Shown here: one piece after another, positions 19,315 to 30,513 of the stretch
Numbering within the stretch: position 1 is the first letter of the stretch
Layout: each line of letters opens with the position of its first letter
Source of the DNA: Actinopolyspora erythraea
GTDB lineage: Bacteria; Actinomycetota; Actinomycetes; Mycobacteriales; Pseudonocardiaceae
DNA: 64,000 nt
Direction of reading: 5' to 3'
NCBI RefSeq assembly: GCF_002263515.1
Contig: NZ_CP022752.1
Location: 1,674,001-1,738,000 of the forward strand
Notes under the pieces: model-generated
Database searches by the model: none
Told to the model about the DNA's origin: nothing
What the model saw: the letters and a program-made list of their open reading frames with translations, nothing else
Made by a program: the position numbers and the translations under genes

Positions 19315-19824
19315 GTGCGGGAACGCGAGGTCGTCCAGCGGAACCTGGCGCTGCAGCGCCAGTGGTACGGGGAACCGTTGGGCGATCGGGTACGGCGACT
19401 GGTGGTCGCCTACCGGACTTCGCAGGCCCAGCTGGCCGAGGTGCTGGGAATCAGCGCTCCCATGCTCAGCCAGGTGATGAGCGGCAGGCGGGCCAAGATC
19501 GGCAACCCCTCCGTGCTGGCCAGGCTCGTCATGCTGGAGCGCAAGGTCTTCACCCCCGGCGTCGCCGCCGGTGAGTCCGAAGCGGTGCAGCAGGCCCTGG
19601 AGGACGTGAAGGACTCGCGCCCGGCTCTCGGCCGGGACAGCGTGCCCGTCAGGCAGGCGGGCAACAATGAGGAAGTGGCCTGGCCCGCCTTGCGGCAGAT
19701 CGCCCAGCCGCACGAATTGGAATGGGCGGCCGACCTGCTGGACGGTTACCACCCCGCCCTGGCGGGGTTGCTTCGCAGAGCGGCCTCCAGTGGGAGCGCG
19801 GCCGAGGACAGCAGATCGGCGTGA
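19315..19824 (+). CDS. helix-turn-helix DNA-binding protein
   Basis: A 169-residue protein with an XRE-like helix-turn-helix at about residues 28-60 (YRTSQAQLAEVLGISAPMLSQVMSGRRAKIG). The C-terminal third is helical with no recognised ligand domain. The GTG at 19315 follows GGGGAGCC. Regulators with this N-terminus occur near ribF in other Pseudonocardiales, but the targets are not known to me. It is probably monocistronic; 137 bases separate it from ribF. Confidence 0.75.
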   Translation: MREREVVQRNLALQRQWYGEPLGDRVRRLVVAYRTSQAQLAEVLGISAPMLSQVMSGRRAKIGNPSVLARLVMLERKVFTPGVAAGESEAVQQALEDVKDSRPALGRDSVPVRQAGNNEEVAWPALRQIAQPHELEWAADLLDGYHPALAGLLRRAASSGSAAEDSRSA

Positions 19825-19959
19825 GCGGCAACCGTCTGCCCGGGAAGGGCCGGTGGTGCTCACTCGGTGCGGTGGTGCCGGAAGGCGGGAGCGTTCTGCG
19901 GGGGAAGTATCCTGGGGCGGAAGTGTGATTCCCCCTGTCAGGTCGTGGGACGCCGCCCG

Positions 19960-20535
19960 ATGCGTTTGTTCACCGCGCTGTGGCCTTCCGAAGCGGCCGT
20001 CGCGGACCTGTCCGCCGTGTTGGGTGGCAACCGGCGGGAGAAGTGGCCGGTCCCGACCGAGGGACTGAGCGGGTTCCGTCCGGTCCCGCCCCGACTGTGG
20101 CACATGACGCTGTGCTTCCACGGTGACGGCGCCGATCCCGAGGCCGTCGCGGCCCGGCTGCGGGCCGGTGTGAGCGAACTCCGCGCGACCGAGCCGGGGT
20201 TCGCGGTTCCCTCGCTGTGCCTGGCCGGGGCGGGGACGTTCCGTGGGGTCCTCTGGGTGGGGGTGGCTCCGGAGGACGATGTCGCCGCGCTCGGCCCCGA
20301 CCCCGCGTTGCGCAGACTCGCGCTGCTGGCGGGTGCGGACGAGGGGCGTTTCCGACCACACGTTACTGTTGCCAGGTGGTCACGCGGTAGGCTTGACCCG
20401 AACCGGATCACCGGTCGGCTGAACGACTATGTGGGACCGGCGTGGCCGGTGAGATCACTCGACGTGGTCGCCAGTGAACGGCACGCGGGGAAGCTGACTT
20501 ACCGGACGGTGTGCCGGGTTCCGCTGGACCCGTGA
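19960..20535 (+). CDS. thpR: RNA 2',3'-cyclic phosphodiesterase (2'-5' RNA ligase family)
   Basis: A 191-residue member of the 2H phosphoesterase fold. Both HxTx motifs are present: HMTLCF near residue 48 and HVTVARW near residue 134. MRLFTALWPSE is the usual opening. Bacterial members open 2',3'-cyclic phosphates at RNA ends. The ATG at 19960 was chosen because the family begins there; the longer frame upstream lacks conserved residues. The copy appears complete. Confidence 0.88.
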   Translation: MRLFTALWPSEAAVADLSAVLGGNRREKWPVPTEGLSGFRPVPPRLWHMTLCFHGDGADPEAVAARLRAGVSELRATEPGFAVPSLCLAGAGTFRGVLWVGVAPEDDVAALGPDPALRRLALLAGADEGRFRPHVTVARWSRGRLDPNRITGRLNDYVGPAWPVRSLDVVASERHAGKLTYRTVCRVPLDP

Positions 20536-20747
20536 CACGCCCGCGGTGGGTATCCCGCTTTTCGCCGGTCTCCCTGTTATGCTCGGTGGCAACCTTCGGC
20601 TGCGGTCCGTGGCGGCCGGGGATCAACCAGACGGGTGATCGCCGACTTCGAATGGTTCGGCGTCGACCGGACGGTGACGATATGTAATCCGGTGTCGTGC
20701 GTGACGCGGCATCGGTGGCACGGGACACGAAACAAGGAGACTCACTC

Positions 20748-21017
20748 GTGGCGCTGTCCACTACTCAGAAGCAGCAGATTCTGTCCGAGTACGGTCTGCA
20801 CGAGTCCGACACCGGATCGGCCGAGGCACAGATCGCCCTGCTGACCCACCGGATCTCCGGGCTGACCGAGCACCTCAAGGAGCACAAGCACGACCACCAC
20901 TCCCGTCGTGGCCTGCTGTTGATGGTCGGCCGCCGCCGTCGGATGCTCAACTATCTGACGCGGGTCGACGTCACGCGCTACCGTTCGCTGATCCAGCGAC
21001 TGGGACTGCGCCGCTGA
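20748..21017 (+). CDS. rpsO: 30S ribosomal protein S15
   Basis: An 89-residue protein that matches S15 throughout: [58 protein letters not shown]. It binds the central domain of 16S rRNA. The GTG at 20748 has AAGGAGA eight bases upstream. It is followed by a strong hairpin and then pnp, the conserved rpsO-pnp pairing. Confidence 0.98.
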   Translation: MALSTTQKQQILSEYGLHESDTGSAEAQIALLTHRISGLTEHLKEHKHDHHSRRGLLLMVGRRRRMLNYLTRVDVTRYRSLIQRLGLRR

Positions 21018-21025
21018 CAGTTCGC

Positions 21026-21057
21026 CGAGGGGAGTGGCCGCGCTGCCACTCCCCTCG
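21026..21057 (+). terminator. long hairpin in the rpsO-pnp spacer
   Basis: Arms 21026-21038 and 21045-21057 pair perfectly over 13 bp with a six-base loop; no U-run follows. It starts nine bases after the rpsO stop. In other bacteria the rpsO-pnp spacer carries a terminator and RNase III-cut hairpins used for PNPase autoregulation, so processing or attenuation is as likely as termination. Confidence 0.65.
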
Positions 21058-21301
21058 CTGTATGGAGTGCGACTCCACGAGCGATCTCCGGACAACAACC
21101 GGCAAGTGACACAGGGTTGCCAACACAGAGTCCACACCGCTGCCAAGCAGGGGCCTTCGCCGGTCCTCGGTAGTGGCCTCAGGGGGTGTCGGAACGAACA
21201 TCCCCTGGGCTTCGATCGATGACCGGCCCCGTCGGACCACGCTGCGAGCGGTTGCTGTGGCCTCTGCGTTCCAGGAGCCCACGATCTCCCTAGGAGTAAC
21301 A

Positions 21302-23554
21302 GTGACAGACTCGCAGTCGTACGACGACGGCGTGTACGAAAGCACCGCCGTGCTGGACAACGGCGAATTCGGCAAGCGCACCGTGCGGTTCGAGACCGGC
21401 AGGCTGGCGAAGCTGGCAGCGGGCAGCGTGACCGCGTACCTGGACGACGGCACCATGCTGCTCTCGGCCACCACGGCCTCCAAGCAGCCCAAGGACAACC
21501 TGGACTTCTTCCCGCTGACGGTCGACGTCGAGGAGCGGATGTACGCGGCGGGCCGCATCCCGGGGTCCTTCTTCCGTAGGGAGGGACGCCCCTCCACCGA
21601 CGCTGTCCTGACCTGCAGGCTGATCGACCGGCCGCTGCGCCCCACCTTCGTCGAGGGCCTACGCAACGAGGTGCAGGTCGTGGTCACGGTGATGAGCCTG
21701 GACCCCGAGGACTCCTACGACGTCCTCGCCATCAACGGCGCCTCCGCCTCCACGCAGCTGTCCGGACTGCCCTTCTCCGGCCCTGTCGGGGGAACCCGCA
21801 TGGCGCTGATCGACGGCCAGTGGGTCGCGTTCCCCACCCACGAGCAGCTCAAGCGGTCCGTGTTCAACATGGTCGTGGCGGGGCGGATCGTCGGTGACGA
21901 CGTGGCGATCATGATGGTCGAGGCCGAGGCCACCGAGGCGACCGGCGAGCTGGTCGAGCAGGGGGCCCAGAACCCGACCGAGGAAGTGGTCGCCGGAGGC
22001 CTGGAGGCTGCCAAGCCCTTCATCCGGGTTCTCTGCGAGGCGCAGCAGAGCCTGGCCGACGCCGCGGGTGTCGCCACGGAGGAGTACCCCGTCTACCCGG
22101 CTTACGCCGAGGACGCCTACGCCGCCGTGGAGCGGGCGGTCTCCGACGAACTGGCCGAAGCGCTGGCCATCGCCGGCAAGCAGGAACGCGAGCAGCGCCT
22201 CGACGAGCTGAAGGAAATCACGCTGCAACGCGCCGGCGTCGAGGAGGGTGAGGCCTTCGCGGGCCGGGAGAAGGAACTCGGTGCCGCGCTGAAGGCGCTG
22301 ACCAAGAAGCTGGTCCGGCAACGCATCATCCGGGAGAAGGTCCGCATCGACGGACGTGGGCTGACCGACATCCGGGGGCTCTCCGCCGAGGTCGGTGTGG
22401 TTCCCCGGGCGCACGGTTCCGCGCTGTTCGAACGCGGTGAGACCCAGATCCTCGGCGTGTCGACGCTGAACATGCTCCGGCTCGAGCAGACCATCGACAG
22501 TCTCGGGCCGGACACCAGCAAGCGCTACATGCACCACTACAACTTCCCGCCCTACTCCACCGGCGAGACCGGTCGGGTGGGTACGCCGAAGCGGCGCGAG
22601 ATCGGGCACGGCGCGCTGGCCGAGCGTGCGCTGGTTCCCGTGCTGCCCGGCAGGGAGGAGTTCCCCTACGCGCTGCGCCAGGTCTCCGAGGCCCTCGGCT
22701 CCAACGGCTCCACCTCGATGGGCTCGGTCTGCGCGTCCACGCTCTCGCTGCTGAACGCGGGTGTGCCGCTCAAGTCCCCCGTGGCCGGTATCGCCATGGG
22801 ACTGGTCTCCGACGAGGTCGACGGCCAGACCCACTACGTGGCGCTGACCGACATCCTCGGTGCCGAGGACGCCTACGGAGACATGGACTTCAAGGTCGCG
22901 GGCACCAAGGACTTCATCACGGCGCTGCAGCTGGACACCAAGCTCGACGGCATCCCCTCCGAGGTCCTCGGCCAGGCACTGGGCCAGGCCAGGGACGCCA
23001 GGTTGGCGATTCTCAACGTCATGGCCGAGGCGATCGGTTCGCCGGACGAGATGAGCCCGCACGCCCCGAGGGTGACCTCCATCAACGTGCCGGTGGACAA
23101 GATCGGCGAGGTCATCGGCCCGAAGGGCAAGATGATCAACACGATCACCGAGGAGACCGGCGCCGAGATCACCATCGAGGACGACGGCACGATCTACGTG
23201 GGTGCCTCGGACGGCCCCTCCGCCGAGGCGGCCATCGATCGGATCAACGCGATCGCCAACCCGCAGTTGCCCAAGATCGGTGAGCGCTTCCTCGGAACCG
23301 TCGTGAAAACCGCCGCCTTCGGCGCGTTCGTTTCCCTGATGCCGGGCAAGGACGGTCTGGTCCACATCTCGAAGCTGGGCAACGGCAAGCGCATCGGCAA
23401 GGTGGAGGACGTCGTCAACGTCGGCGACAAGCTCCGGGTGGAGATCGCCGACATCGACAGTCGGGGCAAGATCAGCCTCGTTCCCGTCGACGAGGAGCCC
23501 GAGGCGGTTAACGCCGACGAGGCCTCCGTGGAGCAGCCCTCCGAGGCAGAGTGA
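21302..23554 (+). CDS. pnp: polyribonucleotide nucleotidyltransferase (PNPase)
   Basis: A 750-residue phosphorolytic 3'-5' exoribonuclease. Two RNase PH-like domains flank a helical linker (first [20 protein letters not shown]; second [31 protein letters not shown]). A KH domain ([18 protein letters not shown]) and an S1 domain ([27 protein letters not shown]) end the protein. The GTG at 21302 has AGGAG upstream. In streptomycetes this enzyme also makes RNA 3' tails. Expression is probably controlled through the spacer hairpin after rpsO. Confidence 0.97.
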   Translation: MTDSQSYDDGVYESTAVLDNGEFGKRTVRFETGRLAKLAAGSVTAYLDDGTMLLSATTASKQPKDNLDFFPLTVDVEERMYAAGRIPGSFFRREGRPSTDAVLTCRLIDRPLRPTFVEGLRNEVQVVVTVMSLDPEDSYDVLAINGASASTQLSGLPFSGPVGGTRMALIDGQWVAFPTHEQLKRSVFNMVVAGRIVGDDVAIMMVEAEATEATGELVEQGAQNPTEEVVAGGLEAAKPFIRVLCEAQQSLADAAGVATEEYPVYPAYAEDAYAAVERAVSDELAEALAIAGKQEREQRLDELKEITLQRAGVEEGEAFAGREKELGAALKALTKKLVRQRIIREKVRIDGRGLTDIRGLSAEVGVVPRAHGSALFERGETQILGVSTLNMLRLEQTIDSLGPDTSKRYMHHYNFPPYSTGETGRVGTPKRREIGHGALAERALVPVLPGREEFPYALRQVSEALGSNGSTSMGSVCASTLSLLNAGVPLKSPVAGIAMGLVSDEVDGQTHYVALTDILGAEDAYGDMDFKVAGTKDFITALQLDTKLDGIPSEVLGQALGQARDARLAILNVMAEAIGSPDEMSPHAPRVTSINVPVDKIGEVIGPKGKMINTITEETGAEITIEDDGTIYVGASDGPSAEAAIDRINAIANPQLPKIGERFLGTVVKTAAFGAFVSLMPGKDGLVHISKLGNGKRIGKVEDVVNVGDKLRVEIADIDSRGKISLVPVDEEPEAVNADEASVEQPSEAE

Positions 23555-23577
23555 CCGGGATTCGCCCAGCGAGCGGG

Positions 23578-23634
23578 CCGACTGCCGGGGTGGTGATCGG
23601 GCGCTGAGGCGCCCAGGGCCACCTCGGCAGTCGG
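23578..23634 (+). terminator. nested hairpin terminator after pnp
   Basis: Outer arms 23578-23593 and 23619-23634 form 16 bp with one G-U pair. Inside, 23599-23604 and 23609-23614 form a second six-bp stem. It begins 24 bases after the pnp stop. The rest of the 307-base gap to dapB shows no gene. Confidence 0.65.
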
Positions 23635-23861
23635 TCCCGCTCCGCACGATCGAGGTGACTTCGGTGCGGTGACGGCGGCCATCCACCGGACGCGGGACAC
23701 CGGCGAGTCCGTCCGTGCGGTGCGCCCCGCCGTCGTGCCCCCGTCCGACCCGGCTCCGTTCGTGGGAACCATCCACCGGGGGCGGTGCGCGGACCGGGCC
23801 CGGACGAGCAATATCGTGCCGGTGTCCGGGATCGTTCAGCGTACGAAAAGGAGTCGAGCCG

Positions 23862-25755
<1,894 letters not shown>

Positions 25756-25860
25756 GACGGAAACCTAACGTGTCCGTCCCGACCGATCCCGTGGTGGCCG
25801 GAAACCGGATCCGCGCACGGATACGTGACGTGTCGGTGCGCGCTGGCATGATCCCGGGGT

Positions 25861-27072
25861 ATGCGGAAGATCAGCATCGCGGTGGCCCGACGCATCGCGC
25901 TGGCGGCCCAGGGATTCGCCGACGCCCCGGTTTCCGGTGCGCCCGACCGGCGGCAGCTGCGTCGTGTGCTCAACCGGACGAACCTGTTGCAGCTGGATTC
26001 GGTCAACGTGGCGGTGCGCGCTCACTACGTGCCCGTGTTCAGCAGGATCGGTGGCTATGACAGGTCGTTGCTGGACGAGGCGGCCTGGACCCCGGACTCC
26101 CGCCGTCCCCGCCTGCTCGTGGAGTACTGGGCGCACGAGGCCTCGTTGATCCCGCTCTCCGACTGGCCCCTGCTGCGTTGGCGGATGCGGGCTTACGCCG
26201 ACACCTCGCGGCCGCGGTACCGCCGGTTGGCGGAACGTGCGCCCGGTCTGATCGACGAGGTGCGCACGGCGGTCAAGGAGAACGGGCCGATCAGCGCGGC
26301 GGAACTGGAACGCGGGATCGGTGGTACCAAGACGGGCTCGGGCACCTGGTGGAACCGTTCGGACACCAAGCACGCCTGCGAACTCCTGTTCGCCGCCGGT
26401 GAGCTGACCACGGCCACCCGGCGCGGTTTCGAACGTCACTACGAGCTCGTGGAACGCGTGCTCCCCCCGGAGGTTCTGGGGCAGGATCCGCCGGAGGACG
26501 AGGCCGTGCGCGCGCTGGTGCTGCGTGCCGCCCGTGCGTTCGGGATCGCCACCGAGCCCGATCTGCGGGACTACTACCGACTGCCCCCGGCGCGTTCCCG
26601 TGCGGCGGTGGAAGAGCTGGTGGCGGAGGGCGAGCTCCGCCCCGTGGCCGTGGAGGGGTGGGCGGAGCGAGCCTACGTGGTTCGCGGTGCGTGGGCACCT
26701 CGTTCGGTGGGGGCTCGTGCGCTGTTGTGCCCCTTCGACCCGTTGGTCTGGTTCCGTCCCAGGACCGAGCGCCTGTTCGGTTTCCGGTACCGCATCGAGA
26801 TCTACGTGCCCGCGGAGCGGCGCCAGTACGGGTACTACGTGTTTCCGTTCCTGCTGGACGACCGCCTCGTGGCGCGGGTGGACCTCAAGGCGGACCGCCG
26901 AGCGGGTGTGCTGCGCGTGCCGGGGGCGTTCGCCGAGCCCGACGTCGATCGGAACCGGGTGGCCTCCGAGCTGGGCGTGGCCCTGCGGGAGATGGCCGAC
27001 TGGCTCGGGCTGGAGGACGTGGTGGTCGGGGAACACGGTGATCTAGCCCCGAAACTGCGCCCGGTGTCGTAG
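25861..27072 (+). CDS. YcaQ-type winged-helix DNA glycosylase
   Basis: A 403-residue member of the HTH_42 (PF06224) family, to which E. coli YcaQ, a glycosylase that unhooks DNA interstrand crosslinks, and Streptomyces AlkZ belong. The catalytic-type QLD motif is visible as LLQLDSVNV near residue 45. RSRAAVEELVAEGEL is a wing-helix region, and the C-terminus has CPFDPLVWFRPRTERLFGF and FPFLLDDRLVARVDLKADR. A role in alkylation or crosslink repair is inferred from the family. The ATG at 25861 gives normal length. Confidence 0.85.
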   Translation: MRKISIAVARRIALAAQGFADAPVSGAPDRRQLRRVLNRTNLLQLDSVNVAVRAHYVPVFSRIGGYDRSLLDEAAWTPDSRRPRLLVEYWAHEASLIPLSDWPLLRWRMRAYADTSRPRYRRLAERAPGLIDEVRTAVKENGPISAAELERGIGGTKTGSGTWWNRSDTKHACELLFAAGELTTATRRGFERHYELVERVLPPEVLGQDPPEDEAVRALVLRAARAFGIATEPDLRDYYRLPPARSRAAVEELVAEGELRPVAVEGWAERAYVVRGAWAPRSVGARALLCPFDPLVWFRPRTERLFGFRYRIEIYVPAERRQYGYYVFPFLLDDRLVARVDLKADRRAGVLRVPGAFAEPDVDRNRVASELGVALREMADWLGLEDVVVGEHGDLAPKLRPVS

Positions 27073-27224
27073 TTCGGGAGCCGCCGGGGGTGTCGGCCGA
27101 GTTCCGTTCCCCATCTTTCCGGTTGGTGGAAGCCTCGGTGTTCACGTCGGGGAGGAAGTCGGTCCCGAGTGTTCGGTGGTGACCACGCACACCCGGCCTT
27201 ACTCGGGATCGACGCTCGTGCACA

Positions 27225-27857
27225 GTGATCGGTGTGCGGACGGCGTGCAAGTGTCGGGCCTATCCGGATGCCGAGCAAGCGGCCCAGGTGGCGCGCGCAC
27301 CGCAAGGCCCGCCACACCCGTGCCGACTTTGTGCACCGCACCAGCACGAACCTGGTGCGCCGTGCCGACACCATCGCCATCGAAGACCTCACCGTCGCGG
27401 GCATGATCAGCTCGGCACGCGGAACCACCGACAGACCGGGCCGCACCGTGCGCGCCACGGCCGGGGTGAACCGGCGCGTGTTGGACGCGGCGTGGGGCGA
27501 GTTCCGGCGCCAGTCGGAGTACAAGACCACCCGCGCCGGGAAAACCCTGGCCGTGGTCAACGGCTGGTACCCGTCCAGCACGACGTGCTCGTACTGCGGG
27601 TACCTGCTGGGCGCCCTGACCCTGTCGGTGCGGCACTGGACGTGCCCCGACTGCGGCACCCGGCACTACCGGGATGTCAGCGCCGCGACGAACATCCGTG
27701 CCGCGGGGCTTGCGGTAGCCGGGGAGTACCCCGGCGAAGCCTGTGGAGCCGGTGTCAGTCCGCAAGGGTCCTCCCTCGCTGCGCTCGGCGACGAAGCAGG
27801 CCCCCTCGGGCGCGAGCCCGACGGGAATCCCCGCCCTCCAAGGCGGGGAGTAGTCAA
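27225..27857 (+). pseudogene. tnpB: tnpB remnant, internally deleted
   Basis: The first codons from 27225 read VRTACKCRAYPDAEQAAQ, a TnpB N-terminus. Near 27285 the homology jumps to another frame (about 27232 phase) that encodes the C-terminal part: HRKARHTRADFVHR, then DTIAIEDLTVAGM with the RuvC-II Glu, then the zinc ribbon CSYCG...CPDCG, then HYRDVSAATNI with the RuvC-III Asp. About 150-170 residues, including the RuvC-I Asp, are missing, so it cannot be an active nuclease. The C-terminal frame runs on past the element without the usual stop. Confidence 0.85.
27740..27857 (+). ncRNA. candidate omega-RNA (reRNA) scaffold of the tnpB relic
   Basis: In IS605-type elements the guide RNA covers the end of tnpB and the right end, with the guide read from the flanking DNA. 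Here two clean stems lie in the right place: TCGGGC (27806-27811) with GCCCGA (27816-27821), and CCCCGCC (27829-27835) with GGCGGGG (27842-27848), before the TCAA end at 27854-27857. The 5' limit is a guess. The would-be guide, starting at 27858, lies in the DUF4097 gene. Confidence 0.45.
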
Positions 27858-28807
27858 ACGGCCGAGGTCAGCAGTACCTGCCCGCTGCCGGTTCGCCCGA
27901 AGAGTTTCAGCGGGGGCGGCGTGGCCGGTGGTTCCGTGGCCACTTCCAGTTCGCTGGTTATGCTGCCTGTCGAGGAGGTCAGATCGACCTCCGCGGCCAC
28001 CCCGCGTCCCACGGCGAACTGGAGTTCACCGGAGCCGGTGATCAGTTCCACCTGCCCCGACGTGCCCTCGGCCACCGTGATGTTGCCGCTCCCGGAACGT
28101 ATCAGCAGATCGTGGCCAACCCTGCCCAGCCACACACTGCCGCTGCCGGTCACCACCGAGGAAGCGGCCTCGATCGATGCGATCTCGATCCTGCCGCTGC
28201 CGCTGCGGGCCTGCACCCCTCCTGCCATGCGCCCGAGTCGGACCAGCCCCGATCCCGTCCGGACCGTGGCCGTGCCGCTCGCCTCGTCGGTGAGCACCGA
28301 TCCGGAACCGCTCTGCAGACTCATCCGGCCGGCGCGGCCCGCGATCCGGATCGACCCCGGGCCGGTTCGGGTGTTGATCCGCGAACCGCTCGGCGCGCGC
28401 ACCCGGACGGCGAGCGGCACCGAACGCAGCGGCACCGTGGTCGGTGGGTGCACGGCCACCCTGCTGTTGGTCATGTCGACACGCGTCTGGTGGACCGCCT
28501 CCGCGGCCGCGTTCAGTGCCCGGTCTCCCTCTCGCCCCCCGCCGTTGGCGCGCCCGTTGCCCGGTTTGATCCCGGTTTCGTTGAACTGCTCGCTGACCCA
28601 GTTCAGCAGTCCGCTGAGTCCGCCGCGCCAGTCCGGGTAGCCGTGCTCGGGTTCGTGCCTCACTTCGACGTGCACCGATTCGGAGTCGTCCAGTTCGACC
28701 TCGACCGGTCCGACACCGTTGCTCAGGTCCAACTCCACCGGCCCCGCGACACGGAACTCGCGGGTGCGCAGCAGTTCCCCGGGCGGTGGTTCCGAGTGCT
28801 CGCTCAA
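27854..28807 (-). CDS. DUF4097-family beta-repeat protein
   Basis: A 317-residue protein whose second half is a run of short beta-strand repeats with alternating glycine and serine (QSGSGSV, RTGSGLV, RSGSGRI, VTGSGSVWL, RSGSGNI, ITGSGEL), the DUF4097 right-handed repeat. No signal peptide or membrane helix is seen, so it is probably cytoplasmic or surface-peripheral. The TTG at 28807 has AAGGAG nine bases upstream. It follows the RHH gene by 48 bases. Its TGA stop lies inside the right end of the IS remnant, so the natural C-terminus may have been altered. Confidence 0.8.
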   Translation of the reverse strand: MSEHSEPPPGELLRTREFRVAGPVELDLSNGVGPVEVELDDSESVHVEVRHEPEHGYPDWRGGLSGLLNWVSEQFNETGIKPGNGRANGGGREGDRALNAAAEAVHQTRVDMTNSRVAVHPPTTVPLRSVPLAVRVRAPSGSRINTRTGPGSIRIAGRAGRMSLQSGSGSVLTDEASGTATVRTGSGLVRLGRMAGGVQARSGSGRIEIASIEAASSVVTGSGSVWLGRVGHDLLIRSGSGNITVAEGTSGQVELITGSGELQFAVGRGVAAEVDLTSSTGSITSELEVATEPPATPPPLKLFGRTGSGQVLLTSAV

Positions 28808-28855
28808 GGTGTTGTTCTCCTTCGGTGAGATCCCCGTGGGGTGAGTTCGGTGGGA

Positions 28856-29407
28856 CTAGCCGTTGACCCACCCCCGCAGGCGGGACGACGCGGGGGCGTC
28901 CTGGGGAGTCTCGCCGGTGCTTCCCGGCTGTTCGGCGTCGCCGCCGCCCCAGGCACCGTGGGCGTGGGGTCGGGTGCCGTGCAGGGCTCCCTGCACCGCC
29001 CTGGCCACCCAGGTGTTCAGCGAGACCCCCTGGGTGGAGGCCGCCTGCTCGGCCTGCCCCTTGATCTCGTCCAGCAGCCGCAGCGTGATCCTGCTGATGT
29101 CGCCACTGTCACCGGTGGGGGGTGGTTGCGGCGGTTCCTCCTCCGGTGGCTCCCGGCGCTGTTCATCCCCGCCGCTGACCACAGCGCGCACGTCCCTGCC
29201 CTCCAGACGTACGTCGACCACGCTGCCGTCCAGCTGGGTGGTCACCTCCGCGGCCAGATCCGACAGCGCGTTCATGAGGGTCAGCCGCATCGCGGGCTCC
29301 AGGGCCCCGGACAGCAGCGTCGCGGCGTGCCGGGTGTTCTCGTCGCCCACCGAGGCCGCGGCGCTCAGGTCCTCCCGGAGCTGGTTGATGTGCGAGCTCA
29401 GATCCAT
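28856..29407 (-). CDS. HicB/Arc-like ribbon-helix-helix protein
   Basis: A 183-residue protein. An N-terminal helical region (INQLREDLSAAASVG) and a strand-rich part with DGSVVDVRLEGRDVRAVV lead, after a Pro/Glu linker, to a C-terminal ribbon-helix-helix motif (SRITLRLLDEIKGQAEQAA with GVSLNTWVARAVQ). Such proteins are annotated as HicB-family antitoxins, but no HicA toxin lies next to it. Pairing with DUF4097 is common in actinobacteria. A phased operator overlaps its start, suggesting autoregulation. Confidence 0.75.
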   Translation of the reverse strand: MDLSSHINQLREDLSAAASVGDENTRHAATLLSGALEPAMRLTLMNALSDLAAEVTTQLDGSVVDVRLEGRDVRAVVSGGDEQRREPPEEEPPQPPPTGDSGDISRITLRLLDEIKGQAEQAASTQGVSLNTWVARAVQGALHGTRPHAHGAWGGGDAEQPGSTGETPQDAPASSRLRGWVNG

Positions 29408-29436
29408 GACATCACGATGACGTCATTCTGGTGTCA
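29407..29436. promoter_or_regulatory. three 8-bp repeats at 11-bp spacing, probable RHH operator
   Basis: TGACATCA (29407), TGACGTCA (29418) and TGGTGTCA (29429) recur exactly every 11 bases, one helical turn. The middle copy is the core of a ten-base palindrome, ATGACGTCAT. The array overlaps the start of the RHH gene, the position expected for autorepression by a cooperative RHH dimer array. Confidence 0.5.
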
Positions 29437-29669
29437 CGACAAGGGGGTGTGGTGTCTCCTCCGGTCCCAGAGGTGGCGGCGAAGCTCGGCGGACAACCAC
29501 GATGACCTCGAACACCCACCGCGCACCGCGTGTCGGGGGGACACCCGTCCGCCGGTTAGGGTGTTCGACGAGGGGAGTCGCCACGCCGATCGCCGGTGGC
29601 AGCACCCAGGGGAGTCATCGCCGGAAGAACAACACCGGCCGCAGCACGCAGGAAAGGGGTTCGCCCGCC

Positions 29670-30422
29670 GTGACCGAGATCGTTCCGCCGAAGGTACGGC
29701 TGATCGGCAAGACCGAGTTCTTCCCACCCGAAGACGTTGACTGGTCGACCGACGCCGACGGGGGACAGGCGTTGGCGGAGTTCGCGGGTCGTGCCTGTTA
29801 CCAGTCCTGGAGCAAACCGAATCCCGCCACCGCGACCAACGCGGGATACCTGAGCCACATCATGGAGGTCGGTCACCTCTCCGTGCTCGAGCACGGGACC
29901 GTGACCTTCTACGTCAGCGGTGTCTCGCGCTCGTTGACCCACGAGCTCATCCGCCACCGGCACTTCTCCTACTCACAGCTGTCCCAGCGCTACGTTCCCG
30001 AACGGGACGCGGGCATGGTCGAGCCCGACATCATCGCCGAGGACCCCGAACTGCACGAGAAGTTCGTCGCGGCGACCAAGGCCGGTCTGGAGGCCTACGC
30101 GGACCTGCAGCAGGCGTTGCAGGAGAAGTTCGCCGACGAGCCCAAGGCGACGCTTCGCCGCAAGCAGGCCAGGCAGGCGGCCCGTTCCGTGCTGCCGAAC
30201 GCCACCGAGACGCGCATCGTGGTCACCGGCAACTACCGCGCCTGGCGGCACTTCGTCGCGATGCGCGCCAGTGAGCACGCCGACGTGGAGATCCGCGCGT
30301 TGGCCGTCGAGTGCCTCAGGCAGCTGCGCGGTGTCGCCCCGAACGTTTTCGGTGATTTCGAGATCACCGAGCTTCGGGACGGAACCGAGGTGGCTTCGAG
30401 CCCGTACGTGACCGAGGGCTGA
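29670..30422 (+). CDS. thyX: flavin-dependent thymidylate synthase
   Basis: A 250-residue FAD enzyme that makes dTMP from dUMP using NADPH and methylene-folate. The signature [14 protein letters not shown] is complete near residue 94, and the C-terminal [12 protein letters not shown] motif carries the dUMP-binding arginine. The GTG at 29670 follows GGAAAGGGG. In M. tuberculosis thyX lies close to dapA, and the same order (thyX, then dapA, then rnj) is seen here. Confidence 0.96.
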   Translation: MTEIVPPKVRLIGKTEFFPPEDVDWSTDADGGQALAEFAGRACYQSWSKPNPATATNAGYLSHIMEVGHLSVLEHGTVTFYVSGVSRSLTHELIRHRHFSYSQLSQRYVPERDAGMVEPDIIAEDPELHEKFVAATKAGLEAYADLQQALQEKFADEPKATLRRKQARQAARSVLPNATETRIVVTGNYRAWRHFVAMRASEHADVEIRALAVECLRQLRGVAPNVFGDFEITELRDGTEVASSPYVTEG

Positions 30423-30433
30423 TCCGCTTCCCG

Positions 30434-30475
30434 CGAGATGGGTGGTCCGTGGGTGGGCGCGGATCACCCACCTCG
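30434..30475 (+). terminator. hairpin terminator after thyX
   Basis: Arms 30434-30449 and 30460-30475 pair over 16 positions with two wobble pairs and a ten-base loop, beginning 12 bases after the thyX stop. No U-tract follows. Confidence 0.55.
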
Positions 30476-30513
30476 GAGGGACGGCCTCGTGTTTTCCCGG
30501 CTAGAGTGCGGGC

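Larger units (their letters stand above)
27200..27857 (+). mobile_element. degenerate IS605/IS1341-type element (tnpB only)
   Basis: A remnant element holding a broken tnpB and a right end that closes with a CCCCGCC/GGCGGGG hairpin (27829-27848) followed by GAGTAGTCAA, the usual kind of right end for actinobacterial tnpB-only elements. No tnpA is present. The left boundary is uncertain; 27200 is a guess just before the residual tnpB start. The right end abuts the stop codon of the DUF4097 gene on the other strand. Confidence 0.7.

Noticed and set aside
27225..27857. The tnpB remnant as a TldR-type RNA-guided repressor
   Set aside because: The N-terminal and central parts needed to hold RNA and DNA are deleted, so the protein is unlikely to work; only the RNA end is of interest.
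28856..29407. HicAB toxin-antitoxin system
   Set aside because: No HicA-like small toxin is present on either side; only the RHH half resembles HicB.
27200..29440. A defence island around the tnpB relic
   Set aside because: Neighbours are housekeeping genes (thyX, dapA, a YcaQ-type glycosylase); no nuclease, helicase or sensor typical of defence was found.
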